Shown here: one piece after another, positions 55,063 through 63,704 of the stretch
Layout of the letters: every line of letters begins with the position of its first letter
Numbering within the stretch: position 1 is the first letter of the stretch
Assembly: GCF_002874965.1 (NCBI RefSeq)
Contig: NZ_CP025624.1
Coordinates: 4,960,001 to 5,024,000 of the forward strand
Length of the DNA stretch: 64,000 bases
Reading direction: 5' to 3'
Source: Pseudomonas sp. NC02
GTDB taxonomy: Bacteria; Pseudomonadota; Gammaproteobacteria; Pseudomonadales; Pseudomonadaceae
Translations under genes and position numbers: made by a program
Notes under the pieces: model-generated
What the model saw: the letters and a program-made list of their open reading frames with translations, nothing else
Databases searched by the model: none
What the model was told of the DNA's origin: nothing

Positions 55063-56358
55063 ATGTCGGTCGATCCGCAACACCTGCTTCGCGAGCTGTT
55101 TGCCACAGCCATCGACGCCGCCCACCCCCGGCAAGTCCTCGAACCCTATCTGCCCGCCGACCGCAGCGGCCGTGTCATCGTGATCGGTGCCGGCAAAGCC
55201 GCCGCCGCCATGGCGCTGGTGGTGGAAAACTGCTGGCAAGGCGAAGTCTCGGGCCTGGTGGTCACCCGCTACGGCCACGGCGCACCCTGCAAGAAAATCG
55301 AGGTGGTCGAAGCCGCGCACCCGGTGCCGGATGCCGCAGGCCAGGCCGTGGCCAAGCGTGTGCTGGAGCTGATCAGCAACCTGGGCGAAGACGACCGCGT
55401 GATCTTCCTGCTCTCCGGCGGCGGCTCTGCACTGCTCGCCCTTCCGGCCGCCGGCATCACCCTGGCGGACAAGCAAGCGATCAACAAGGCCCTGCTCAAA
55501 TCCGGCGCCACCATTGGCGAGATGAACTGCGTGCGCAAGCACCTCTCGGCGATCAAGGGCGGGCGCCTGGCCAAGGCAAGCTGGCCTGCCACCGTCTACA
55601 CCTACGCGATTTCCGATGTACCGGGCGACCAGGCCACGGTCATCGCTTCCGGCCCCACTGTTGGCGACCCCAGTACCTCGCAACAGGCGCTGGCGATTCT
55701 CAAGCGCTACCAGATTGAAATCCCGGCGTCGGTGCGCACCTGGCTGCAAAGCCCGGAGTCGGAAACCGTCAAGCCCGGGGACCCGGTGCTCGCCCGTAGC
55801 CATTTCCAACTGATCGCCCGTCCGCAGCAATCCCTGGAAGCGGTGGCAGTGAAAGTCCGCCAGGCCGGTTTCAGCCCGCTGATCCTCGGCGACCTGGAAG
55901 GCGAAGCGCGGGACGTGGCCAAGGTGCACGCCGGTATCGCCCGGCAAATCATCCAGCACGGCCAACCCCTGGCGGCGCCTTGCGTGATCCTCTCCGGCGG
56001 CGAAACCACCGTCACCGTACGCGGCAATGGCCGTGGCGGACGCAACGCCGAATTCCTGCTGAGCCTCACCGACAGCCTCAAGGGCCTGCCCGGCGTCTAC
56101 GCCCTGGCGGGTGACACCGACGGCATCGACGGCTCGGAAGACAACGCCGGCGCGATCATGACGCCCACCAGCTATGCCCGCGCCGAAGCCCTGGGCTTGA
56201 GCGCCAGTGACGAGCTGGACAACAACAATGGCTACGGCTACTTCGCGGCCCTCGACGGCTTGATCATCACCGAGCCGACCCGCACCAACGTCAACGATTT
56301 CCGCGCCATTCTGATTCTTGAAAGCCCTGAAAGAGAGTCCCCTGAACATGACGCCTGA
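55063..56358 (+). CDS. ttuD: Glycerate 2-kinase (TtuD/MOFRL family)
   Basis: 431 residues with the glycerate-kinase N-terminal domain (GAGKAAAAMALVVE, SGGGSALLALP) and the C-terminal MOFRL domain (SGGETTVTVRGNGRGGRN). It phosphorylates glycerate, feeding 2-phosphoglycerate into lower glycolysis. Older annotation as hydroxypyruvate reductase also exists for this family. The end overlaps the pyk start by 11 bases. Confidence 0.93.
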   Translation: MSVDPQHLLRELFATAIDAAHPRQVLEPYLPADRSGRVIVIGAGKAAAAMALVVENCWQGEVSGLVVTRYGHGAPCKKIEVVEAAHPVPDAAGQAVAKRVLELISNLGEDDRVIFLLSGGGSALLALPAAGITLADKQAINKALLKSGATIGEMNCVRKHLSAIKGGRLAKASWPATVYTYAISDVPGDQATVIASGPTVGDPSTSQQALAILKRYQIEIPASVRTWLQSPESETVKPGDPVLARSHFQLIARPQQSLEAVAVKVRQAGFSPLILGDLEGEARDVAKVHAGIARQIIQHGQPLAAPCVILSGGETTVTVRGNGRGGRNAEFLLSLTDSLKGLPGVYALAGDTDGIDGSEDNAGAIMTPTSYARAEALGLSASDELDNNNGYGYFAALDGLIITEPTRTNVNDFRAILILESPERESPEHDA

Positions 56359-57763
56359 CAAGAAGGTCAAGATCCTCGCCACGCTGGGCCCGGCCACCGA
56401 CAGCATCGACGACATTCGCGAGCTGGTGGAAGCCGGGGTGAATATCTTTCGCCTGAACTTCAGCCATGGCGATCATGCCGACCACGCCCAACGCTACCAG
56501 TGGATTCGCCAGGTGGAGCGCCAGCTCAATTATCCCCTCGGCATCCTGATGGACCTGCAAGGGCCGAAGCTGCGGGTGGGGCGTTTTGCCGAAGGAAAAG
56601 TGCAACTGATTCGCGGCCAGGCCCTGCGCCTGGACCTGGACCCGACACCCGGTGACCAGCGGCGAGTCAACCTGCCCCACCCGGAAATCATCGCAGCCCT
56701 GCAGCCCGGCATGGACCTGCTGCTGGACGACGGCAAGCTGCGCCTGCGGGTGATCACCAAGCACGCCGATGCCATCGACACCACCGTGCTCAACGGCGGC
56801 GAACTGTCGGACCGTAAAGGCGTGAACGTACCCCAGGCATTGCTGGAGCTCAGCCCGCTGACCGCCAAGGACCGCCGCGACCTGAGCTTCGGCCTGGAAC
56901 TGGGGGTGGACTGGGTGGCGCTGTCGTTTGTGCAACGCCCGGAAGACATCCGCGAAGCCCGCGAGTTGATCGGCGACAAGGCGTTCCTGATGGCCAAGAT
57001 CGAGAAGCCCTCGGCGGTGCAGCGCCTGCAGGAAATCGCCGAGTTGAGCGACGCGATCATGGTCGCCAGAGGTGACCTGGGGGTGGAAGTGCCGGCGGAA
57101 AGCGTGCCGCAAATCCAGAAGGACATCATTGGTGTGTGCCGCCAGTTGGGTAAACCGGTGGTGGTGGCCACGCAGATGCTTGAATCCATGCGCTTCTCCC
57201 CGGCGCCGACCCGTGCCGAAGTCACCGACGTGGCCAACGCAGTGGCGGAAGGGGCGGATGCGGTGATGCTGTCGGCGGAAACCGCTTCCGGTGAATACCC
57301 GTTGGAGGCCGTGCTGATGATGAGCAAGATCATTCGCCAGGTGGAAAATGGCCCGGATTACCAGACCCAGCTGGACGTCAGCCGGCCCAAGGCGGATGCC
57401 ACGGTGTCGGACGCCATCAGCTGTGCGATCCGCCGTATCAGCAGCATCCTGCCGGTGGCAGTGCTGGTGAACTACAGCGAGTCGGGCAGCTCCACCTTGC
57501 GGGCGGCGCGGGAACGGCCGGCGGTGCCGATTCTGAACCTGACACCGAACCTGTCGACGGCGCGACGCTTGAGCGTGGCGTGGGGCGTGCATTCGGTGGT
57601 GAACGATCGGCTGCGGCAGGTGGATGAGGTGTGTTCCACGGCGTTGGAGATTGCCCAGGCACAGGGTATGGCGGAGCGTGGGGATACGTTGGTGATTACT
57701 GCTGGGGTGCCATTCGGGCAGCCAGGGTCGACCAATTCGTTGCGGATCGAGACATTGATCTAA
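56348..57763 (+). CDS. pyk: Pyruvate kinase
   Basis: 471 residues. Active-site segments are LMDLQGPKLRVG, FLMAKIEKPSAV (catalytic Lys), ARGDLGVE and PTRAEVTDVANAV. It converts phosphoenolpyruvate to pyruvate with ATP formation and completes the glyoxylate-glycerate-pyruvate route. It starts inside ttuD, so translation is coupled. The similarly placed P. aeruginosa gene is pykF; a second pyruvate kinase is expected elsewhere. Confidence 0.96.
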   Translation: MTPDKKVKILATLGPATDSIDDIRELVEAGVNIFRLNFSHGDHADHAQRYQWIRQVERQLNYPLGILMDLQGPKLRVGRFAEGKVQLIRGQALRLDLDPTPGDQRRVNLPHPEIIAALQPGMDLLLDDGKLRLRVITKHADAIDTTVLNGGELSDRKGVNVPQALLELSPLTAKDRRDLSFGLELGVDWVALSFVQRPEDIREARELIGDKAFLMAKIEKPSAVQRLQEIAELSDAIMVARGDLGVEVPAESVPQIQKDIIGVCRQLGKPVVVATQMLESMRFSPAPTRAEVTDVANAVAEGADAVMLSAETASGEYPLEAVLMMSKIIRQVENGPDYQTQLDVSRPKADATVSDAISCAIRRISSILPVAVLVNYSESGSSTLRAARERPAVPILNLTPNLSTARRLSVAWGVHSVVNDRLRQVDEVCSTALEIAQAQGMAERGDTLVITAGVPFGQPGSTNSLRIETLI

Positions 57764-57768
57764 TCCCC

Positions 57769-57861
57769 TGTGGCGAGGGAGCTTGCTCCCGCTGGACTGC
57801 GCAGCAGGCCCATCTTTTGGGGCCGCTGCGCGCCCCAGCGGGAGCAAGCTCCCTCGCCACA
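57769..57861. repeat. REPIN of the GTGGCGAGGGAGCTTGCTCC type
   Basis: Head-outward pair with 25-bp class arms and a GCGCAGC/GCTGCGC-containing loop. It belongs to a REP family different from the main one, being the only such pair here. It lies just after the pyk stop. Confidence 0.9.
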
Positions 57862-57892
57862 AGATTCGGCGCTTTCCTGCAGATTATTGATC

Positions 57893-58768
57893 ATGCCCAA
57901 CCAACCCTGCCCCGACTGGGCCGAAGCCCTGCTCAACGGCTTCAGCCAGATATTCCTGCAGCGCCACCCGCTGTGTGGCCTGCTCTGCCTGCTGGCGATC
58001 CTGGTCGGCGCCCCGGCCCTGCTCGGCGGCGCGCTGCTGGGCGGTGTCGCCGGCTTGCTGACCGCCCAACGCCGCGGCTATCCCAAGGCCGAACGCCAGG
58101 CCGGTCTCTATAGCTACAACGGCGTGCTGCTCGGCTTGCTGATCAGCCAGCACTTCAGCTGGTCGGCACTGCTGCCGCCGTTGATTCTCGCCTGCGGTGG
58201 CCTCAGCGCAATCCTCACTCGCCAGTGGCTCAAACGCGCCGCCAACCCCGATGACCTGCCCGCCTACACCGCACCGTTTGTGGTACTCGGCTGGCTGCTG
58301 CTGGGCACCACCGCGCCCGCCGCATTTGCCGCCAGCGAACCCCGCACCTGGGCGCTACTCTGCGCGCCGTTCACAGGTCTGGCCCAAGTCATCCTGATGG
58401 ACCACCCCCTCGCCGGCCTGCTGATCGCCCTCGGTCTTGTAATAGCCAGCCGCCGCGCGGCCTTGTGGGCGCTGACCGGCGCGAGCCTCGGCGTGTTGAT
58501 CGCCCTGTTGATGGACGAGCCCGCCAGCGCCCTGCTCGGCCTGCACAGCTATAACCCGGCGCTGGCCGCCCTGGCCCTCAGCCAGTATCGTCGCCAACCC
58601 TGGCTGCCGCTGATCGGCATCCTGCTGGCGATCATCCTCACGCCCGGCTTCACCGGCCTGAACCTGCCCGCGCTGACCGCGCCGTTTATCCTCGCCACCT
58701 GGCTGGTGCGCGCCAGTCAGCGGGTGATGCAGAAAACCCGCATGGACAGCCCCTTCGAATCCCCCTAG
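57893..58768 (+). CDS. Urea transporter (UT family) protein
   Basis: 291 residues from the ATG at 57893, almost wholly hydrophobic, about ten helices in two repeats. Each half has the UT signature (LYSYNGVLLGL about 72 and LHSYNPALAALA about 215). Such proteins are channel-like urea carriers. No urease gene is in the window, so the substrate is inferred from family only. The K+ channel gene follows after 31 bp. Confidence 0.85.
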   Translation: MPNQPCPDWAEALLNGFSQIFLQRHPLCGLLCLLAILVGAPALLGGALLGGVAGLLTAQRRGYPKAERQAGLYSYNGVLLGLLISQHFSWSALLPPLILACGGLSAILTRQWLKRAANPDDLPAYTAPFVVLGWLLLGTTAPAAFAASEPRTWALLCAPFTGLAQVILMDHPLAGLLIALGLVIASRRAALWALTGASLGVLIALLMDEPASALLGLHSYNPALAALALSQYRRQPWLPLIGILLAIILTPGFTGLNLPALTAPFILATWLVRASQRVMQKTRMDSPFESP

Positions 58769-58799
58769 GCTTCGCTGATCTTCGATTCAGGCGACTTCC

Positions 58800-59624
58800 A
58801 TGGACAGCAACAAGCACTGGCGTGAGCGTCTCTACGTCATGGTTTTCCAAAGTGACACCCCGGCCGGCCGACGCTTCGACAGCACCCTGTTGCTGATCAT
58901 CCTGGCCAGCCTGGTGATCGTGATCCTCGACAGCATCCAGGCAGTCCACGACAACTACGCCAACGTGCTGGCCTATATCGAGTGGGGCTTCACCATCATC
59001 TTCGCCATCGAGTACGGCCTGCGGCTGTATTGCTCGCCCAAGCCGTTGCGCTATGCCTTCAGCTTTTATGGGCTGGTGGATTTGCTGGCGATCGTGCCCG
59101 GGATCCTCGCGCTGTACTACAGCGACGCGCAGTACCTGCTGATTATCCGAATCATCCGGATGCTGCGGATTTTCCGCGTGCTCAAGCTCGGCCCGTACCT
59201 CAAGCAGGCCAACTACCTGATGTCGGCGCTGCGGGGCAGCAAGCAGAAGATCGTGGTGTTCCTGGTCAGCGTCTGCACGCTGGTCACGGTGTTCGGCACC
59301 TTGATGTACGTGATCGAAGGCCCGGAGCACGGGTTTACCAGCATTCCCAAGGGCATCTATTGGGCGATCGTCACCCTGACCACCGTGGGCTTTGGCGATA
59401 TCGTGCCGAAGACCCCGCTGGGCCAGGTGATTTCGTCGCTGGTGATGATCACCGGTTATTCGATCATCGCGGTGCCCACCGGGATCTTCACCGCCGAACT
59501 GGCCAACGCCATGCGCGGTGAGCAATTGCAAACGGATTGCCCGGTGTGCAAGAAAAACAGCCATGAGCCCAATGCAGCGTTTTGCTCACGGTGTGGCAGC
59601 GCGCTTTTCAAGAAACTGGAATAA
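58800..59624 (+). CDS. Voltage-gated-type K+ channel with C-terminal zinc ribbon
   Basis: 274 residues with six membrane helices. S4 has regularly spaced arginines (RIIRMLRIFRVLKL). The pore helix and filter TTVGFGD show K+ selectivity. After S6 the tail carries CPVCKK...FCSRCG, a four-cysteine zinc-ribbon pattern (about 246-265). The ribosome site is weak. A similar channel follows pyruvate kinase in P. aeruginosa, from memory. The ribbon is unusual and its job unknown. Confidence 0.92.
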   Translation: MDSNKHWRERLYVMVFQSDTPAGRRFDSTLLLIILASLVIVILDSIQAVHDNYANVLAYIEWGFTIIFAIEYGLRLYCSPKPLRYAFSFYGLVDLLAIVPGILALYYSDAQYLLIIRIIRMLRIFRVLKLGPYLKQANYLMSALRGSKQKIVVFLVSVCTLVTVFGTLMYVIEGPEHGFTSIPKGIYWAIVTLTTVGFGDIVPKTPLGQVISSLVMITGYSIIAVPTGIFTAELANAMRGEQLQTDCPVCKKNSHEPNAAFCSRCGSALFKKLE

Positions 59625-59646
59625 GCAAAGTTCTTTTTAATCTTTA

Positions 59647-59677
59647 AGCGACTATGCGCCCCCCCGTTATAGTCGCT
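59647..59677. promoter_or_regulatory. Inverted repeat upstream of the sulfate-binding protein gene
   Basis: AGCGACTAT and ATAGTCGCT are perfect inverted nine-base copies around a 13-base loop. It may end the channel transcript or be an operator; no T run follows. Confidence 0.5.
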
Positions 59678-59731
59678 GGCATATTGCCCCCATGCGTTTC
59701 AAAAACCTTCTCGAACAACAAGGAATGAGCA

Positions 59732-60736
59732 GTGAAAAAACTCGTTAGTGCCTCTCTCCTGGCCGCCGGCCTCGCACTGGCTGGCGTCGTCCAGGCCGCC
59801 CCGGTCACCCTGCTCAACGTCTCCTATGACGTGATGCGTGACTTCTACAAGGACTACAACGCCGCCTTCCAGAAGCACTGGGCCGCCGAGCATCCAAACG
59901 ACAAGCTGACCCTGCAGATGTCCTTCGGTGGTTCGAGCAAACAAGCGCGCTCGGTGATCGACGGCCTGCCGGCTGACGTGATCACCATGAACATGGCCAC
60001 CGACATCAACGCCCTGGCGGACAACGGCAAACTGGTGCCGGACAACTGGGTTACCCGCCTGCCGAACAACAGTGCGCCGTTCACTTCGGCCACGGTGTTC
60101 ATCGTGCGCAAAGGCAACCCGAAAGCCCTGAAAGACTGGCCGGACCTGCTCAAGGATGGCGTGCAAGTCATCGTGCCGAACCCGAAGACCTCCGGTAACG
60201 GCCGCTACACCTACCTCTCGGCCTGGGGTTATGTGCTGAAAAACGGTGGCGACGAAGAGAAGGCCAAGAAGTTCGTGGGTGACCTGTTCAAGCACGCACC
60301 CGTGCTGGACACCGGTGGCCGTGCCGCTACCACCACGTTCATGACTAACCAGATCGGCGACGTGCTGGTGACCTTTGAGAACGAAGCAGAAATGATCGCC
60401 CGTGAATTCGGCCGTGATCAGTTCGAAGTGATCTACCCGAGCGTTTCCGCAGAAGCTGAGCCGCCAGTGTCGATCGTCGACAAAGTGGTCGAGAAGAAAG
60501 GCACCAAAGTGGCTGCCGAGGAATACCTGAAGTACCTGTGGTCGCCGGAAGGCCAGGAAATTGCCGCCAACAACTACCTGCGTCCACGTGACCCGAAAGT
60601 GCTGGCCAAGTACACCGACCGTTTCCCGAAAGTCGACTTCCTGTCGGTAGAGAAGACCTTTGGAGACTGGCGCACCGTGCAGAAGACCCACTTCAATGAT
60701 GGCGGGGTTTTTGACCAGATCTACTCCGGCCAATAA
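59732..60736 (+). CDS. Periplasmic sulfate/thiosulfate-binding protein
   Basis: 334 residues, GTG start with AAGGA upstream. The signal peptide ends near VVQA-AP. The mature protein begins LLNVSYDVMRDFYKDYNAAF, typical of Sbp/CysP. The sulfate-binding loop is MSFGGSSKQAR. It delivers sulfate to the CysTWA transporter, whose genes are not adjacent. The similar P. aeruginosa locus is called cysP, but Sbp and CysP cannot be separated here. A REPIN follows. Confidence 0.93.
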   Translation: MKKLVSASLLAAGLALAGVVQAAPVTLLNVSYDVMRDFYKDYNAAFQKHWAAEHPNDKLTLQMSFGGSSKQARSVIDGLPADVITMNMATDINALADNGKLVPDNWVTRLPNNSAPFTSATVFIVRKGNPKALKDWPDLLKDGVQVIVPNPKTSGNGRYTYLSAWGYVLKNGGDEEKAKKFVGDLFKHAPVLDTGGRAATTTFMTNQIGDVLVTFENEAEMIAREFGRDQFEVIYPSVSAEAEPPVSIVDKVVEKKGTKVAAEEYLKYLWSPEGQEIAANNYLRPRDPKVLAKYTDRFPKVDFLSVEKTFGDWRTVQKTHFNDGGVFDQIYSGQ

Positions 60737-60767
60737 GCAGTTCTGACTGGAGAAACCCGGTCAAAAA

Positions 60768-60857
60768 TGTGGGAGCGGGCTTGCTCGCGAAGGCGGTGGA
60801 TCAGTCGGTACATCCGGTGACTGTCACACCGCATTCGCGAGCAAGCCCGCTCCCACA
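60768..60857. repeat. REPIN after the sulfate-binding gene
   Basis: Head-outward pair of the main REP family, with spacer GCGGTGGATCAGTCGGTAC and following bases, closely like the REPINs at 13815 and 53865. Confidence 0.92.
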
Positions 60858-60877
60858 TTTGTTTCAGTGTTCAGCGG

Positions 60878-61492
60878 TTACATCGGCGGTGTCACGCCAT
60901 ACTTACCCGCAGAAATCGCCTGGGCCGTCACGCTCCCGTCCGCGCCCTTCGCCGCAAACATCACCACCTTCACCCCAGGCTTCAGCAAGCTGCGATCACC
61001 CGGCTCCAGGTTGACGATCGGCACATCATCCGGCACCACGATCTTCTGCTCGCCGCCCTTGTACTTGACGGTCAACGTGCGGCCATCGCTCACCACCAGG
61101 TCACCCACGGTGCCGTTGGTCATGCTGCTGCCTTCCTTCAGGTCGAACGCACGGTGCCCATCGCCTGTACCGGCCATCGCCGGTGGGAATACATGCACTT
61201 CCAGCGCCGTCAGGGTGCCATCCGCGTTGGGCATGGCCGCCGAACCGATGTAACTGCCGGGCTTGATGTCTTCGATTTTTGCCAGGGTGACCGCACGCAC
61301 CTGCGTGTCCTTGGTCAGGTGCACGGTGACGTCTTCACCGCTGTTGACCTTGACGTGCATCGCGTCGCCGTCCATCGCGGTAATCGCACCCCGCACGCCG
61401 ACACGCGGGGCATCTGCGGCCTGGGCAACGCCCACGGTCATCAGCGCGGCCAGGCTGGAGGCCAGGAGCATCTTGTTGAATGTCGTCTTCAT
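60878..61492 (-). CDS. Periplasmic protein of unknown function (beta-rich)
   Basis: 204 residues from the ATG at 61492 with a signal peptide (MLLASSLAALMTVGVAQA). The mature part has repeated beta-strand segments (GAITAMDGDAMHVKV, LVVSDGRTLTVKYKGG, VVPDDVPIVNLEPGD) suggesting OB-like or DUF5666-type repeats. Homologues are sometimes labelled metal ABC transporter permease, which this sequence does not support, as it has no membrane helices. The function is unknown. Confidence 0.8.
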   Translation of the reverse strand: MKTTFNKMLLASSLAALMTVGVAQAADAPRVGVRGAITAMDGDAMHVKVNSGEDVTVHLTKDTQVRAVTLAKIEDIKPGSYIGSAAMPNADGTLTALEVHVFPPAMAGTGDGHRAFDLKEGSSMTNGTVGDLVVSDGRTLTVKYKGGEQKIVVPDDVPIVNLEPGDRSLLKPGVKVVMFAAKGADGSVTAQAISAGKYGVTPPM

Positions 61493-61670
61493 GGCAGTCG
61501 ATTTCCTGTTTATGCAGTTGTGACTGAATGTATCATCGACCTTCAGCGCGAAAGTTAACGTTTCAGTCATTAATTCCCGGCATGAGTGTTATCACCACAG
61601 ACAGGCTACTCGCGCCCGGGGCCAGTCTTTATCCTCGCTCGCCACAATCCTTCGCTTTTATGAGAACGCC

Positions 61671-62867
61671 ATGAACGCCACGCCCCCCGCTACAAGCACG
61701 ATGACCCGAGGCATGGTGATGCTGTTTGCGTTCTGTTGCGGCGCCATCGTCGCCAACATCTACTACGCGCAACCGATCATCGAGCTGATCGCCCCGGACA
61801 TCGGCCTCACGCCGGCCATGGCCAGCCTGATCGTGTCCCTGACCCAGATCGGCTATGCCCTGGGCCTGTTCTTCCTGGTGCCGTTGGGCGACCTGCTGGA
61901 AAACCGCCGGCTGATGATCATCACCACCGTGGTGGCCATCGCCAGCCTGCTGGGTGCGGCGTTCACCGAACAGCCGAACCTGTTCCTGCTGGTGTCGCTG
62001 CTGATCGGCTTCAGTTCGGTGTCGGTACAGATCCTGATTCCGCTGGCGGCGCACCTGGCGCCGGCTGAATCCCGTGGCCGGGTGGTCGGCAGCATCATGG
62101 GCGGCCTGCTGCTGGGTATTCTGCTGGCACGACCGGTGTCCAGCGTGGTGGCCGACCACTTCGGCTGGCGCGCCATGTTCATGGCCGCCGCGGCACTGAT
62201 GGCGTTTATCAGCGTGGTGCTGATGCTGACCATCCCCAAGCGCCAACCGGATCACGCGGCCAGCTATGGCCAGCTGCTCGCCTCGCTGGGCACCTTGCTG
62301 CGCCGCCAGCCGGTGCTGCGCCAGCGCGCGTTTTACCAGGGCTGCATGTTCGCCACCTTCAGCCTGTTCTGGACCGCCGCCCCGCTGGAACTGTCCCGCA
62401 ACCACGGCCTGAGCCAAAGCCAGATCGCCCTGTTTGCCCTGGTCGGTGCCCTGGGCGCCATCGCTGCACCCATCGCCGGGCGCCTGGCGGACGCCGGCCA
62501 CACCCACCGCGCTTCGCTGCTGGCGATGCTGTTTGCCGCACTGAGCTTCCTGCCGGCCTTCGTGCACCCGCTGTACAGCGTGATCGGCCTGGCGGTGACC
62601 GGCGTGGTCCTGGACTTCTGCGTGCAGATGAACATGGTCCTTGGCCAGCGCGCCATCTACGCCCTCGACGCCAACAGCCGTAGCCGACTGAACGCGCTGT
62701 ACATGACCAGCATCTTCATCGGCGGCGCGTTCGGCTCGGCGATTGCCAGCAGCGTGTACGAACACGGCGGCTGGCTGGGGGTGATGCTGGTGGGCAGCGC
62801 ATTCCCGCTGGTGGCGTTGCTGCGCTTCTTGAGCGCCTCGCGGCAAGGGGCGGTGGCGACTGCCTAG
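61671..62867 (+). CDS. MFS transporter (exporter type)
   Basis: 398 residues, 12 membrane helices, with the start FCCGAIVANIYYAQPI typical of the YgaY/YnfM-like branch of the major facilitator family. The conserved loop between helices 2 and 3 reads PLGDLLENRR. A drug or metabolite efflux role is inferred from the family. It converges on hicB with six bases between the stops and no terminator. Confidence 0.9.
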   Translation: MNATPPATSTMTRGMVMLFAFCCGAIVANIYYAQPIIELIAPDIGLTPAMASLIVSLTQIGYALGLFFLVPLGDLLENRRLMIITTVVAIASLLGAAFTEQPNLFLLVSLLIGFSSVSVQILIPLAAHLAPAESRGRVVGSIMGGLLLGILLARPVSSVVADHFGWRAMFMAAAALMAFISVVLMLTIPKRQPDHAASYGQLLASLGTLLRRQPVLRQRAFYQGCMFATFSLFWTAAPLELSRNHGLSQSQIALFALVGALGAIAAPIAGRLADAGHTHRASLLAMLFAALSFLPAFVHPLYSVIGLAVTGVVLDFCVQMNMVLGQRAIYALDANSRSRLNALYMTSIFIGGAFGSAIASSVYEHGGWLGVMLVGSAFPLVALLRFLSASRQGAVATA

Positions 62868-62873
62868 TCAAAC

Positions 62874-63278
62874 TTACAACCGCACCAACTTCTCCAAAGC
62901 CGCATCCGCCAGAAATGACGAGCGGCTTTTCACTTTGTGCTCACGCACATACCGGTCGATACGCTGGATCACATAGCCGGGCAAGGTGACATTGACCTTC
63001 TCGGTCTTGCCCAGATACGGCGAGATGTCGAGCTCCAACATCCCCCAGCCCATCCCGGCGTATTCCTCATTATCGTGGTGGGCGGCCACCGACGTTGGCA
63101 TCGGAATCACCCGACCCTCTGCCGCGATCTCCTGCAACAAGATATGCGCCACTTCAACCGCTGCGTTGTAAGCCTCTTCAAAACTATCCCCGGCGGTTAC
63201 AGCACCTGGAATATCGGGGATCTGAATACCGGTGGCGACAAAATCATCACCCCATTCGATACAGATTGGGTATTGCAT
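62874..63278 (-). CDS. hicB: HicB-type antitoxin
   Basis: 134 residues. The N-terminal HicB fold (MQYPICIEWGDDFVATGIQIPDIPG) is followed by a C-terminal ribbon-helix-helix DNA-binding part (KVNVTLPGYVIQRIDRYVR, with SRSSFLADAA). It neutralises HicA and should repress its own operon. It follows hicA by 21 bp on the same strand. Confidence 0.93.
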   Translation of the reverse strand: MQYPICIEWGDDFVATGIQIPDIPGAVTAGDSFEEAYNAAVEVAHILLQEIAAEGRVIPMPTSVAAHHDNEEYAGMGWGMLELDISPYLGKTEKVNVTLPGYVIQRIDRYVREHKVKSRSSFLADAALEKLVRL

Positions 63279-63299
63279 GGAACATCTCCTTAAATCGTC

Positions 63300-63488
63300 C
63301 TAAAACGAAAACAGCCCGGCGCGCTTCCTGATACTTCGCACGGTGCCCTGGGGCAGATCCTTCTTGGGATGGGGCACCGGTATCGTGTACGGGTTATAGC
63401 GGTGGGTGAAAATATGATGGCTGCCTGTCACCCGATCCAGCACCCAACCCGCCTCTTGCAGCTCTTTGATCAATAGCCTGCTTTGCAC
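63300..63488 (-). CDS. hicA: HicA-type mRNA interferase toxin
   Basis: About 62 residues. The dsRNA-binding-like fold has the catalytic His in RVTGSHHIFTH, and basic PHPKKDLPQGTVRSIRKRAG follows. It cleaves mRNA when free of HicB. Two GTG codons are in tandem; AAGGAGG is two bases from the first and five from the second, so the second (63488) is used. A perfect 16-bp palindrome lies upstream. Confidence 0.93.
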   Translation of the reverse strand: MQSRLLIKELQEAGWVLDRVTGSHHIFTHRYNPYTIPVPHPKKDLPQGTVRSIRKRAGLFSF

Positions 63489-63518
63489 CACAGCCTCCTT
63501 GCTCCGGCCTGAATAAAA

Positions 63519-63534
63519 GTAACTCTAGAGTTAC
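63519..63534. promoter_or_regulatory. Perfect 16-bp palindrome upstream of hicA (likely HicB operator)
   Basis: GTAACTCTAGAGTTAC reads the same on both strands. On the minus strand a TTGAGT -35 (about 63542) and TACTTT -10 can be placed around it, so the dyad lies in the promoter spacer. A ribbon-helix-helix antitoxin binding here would repress hicAB. Confidence 0.7.
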
Positions 63535-63704
63535 CTTTACTCAAGCACAGAATCAGCCGGGCTGACTGACGGCTGTTTTACCGGATGTTGGAAAACCTAT
63601 AAATTTATTCCCTTAAGGCATAAATCATATGTCAACCAACCGCCTTCTACCCTTACCCAAAAGGCGCCATGATTCCCGAAACGCCCCCCCCAAAAGGACA
63701 CCCG

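Noticed and set aside
57764..57892. REPIN after pyk considered as a rho-independent terminator
   Set aside because: The stem is very long and has no T run; it belongs to a repeat family, although it may still hinder transcription.
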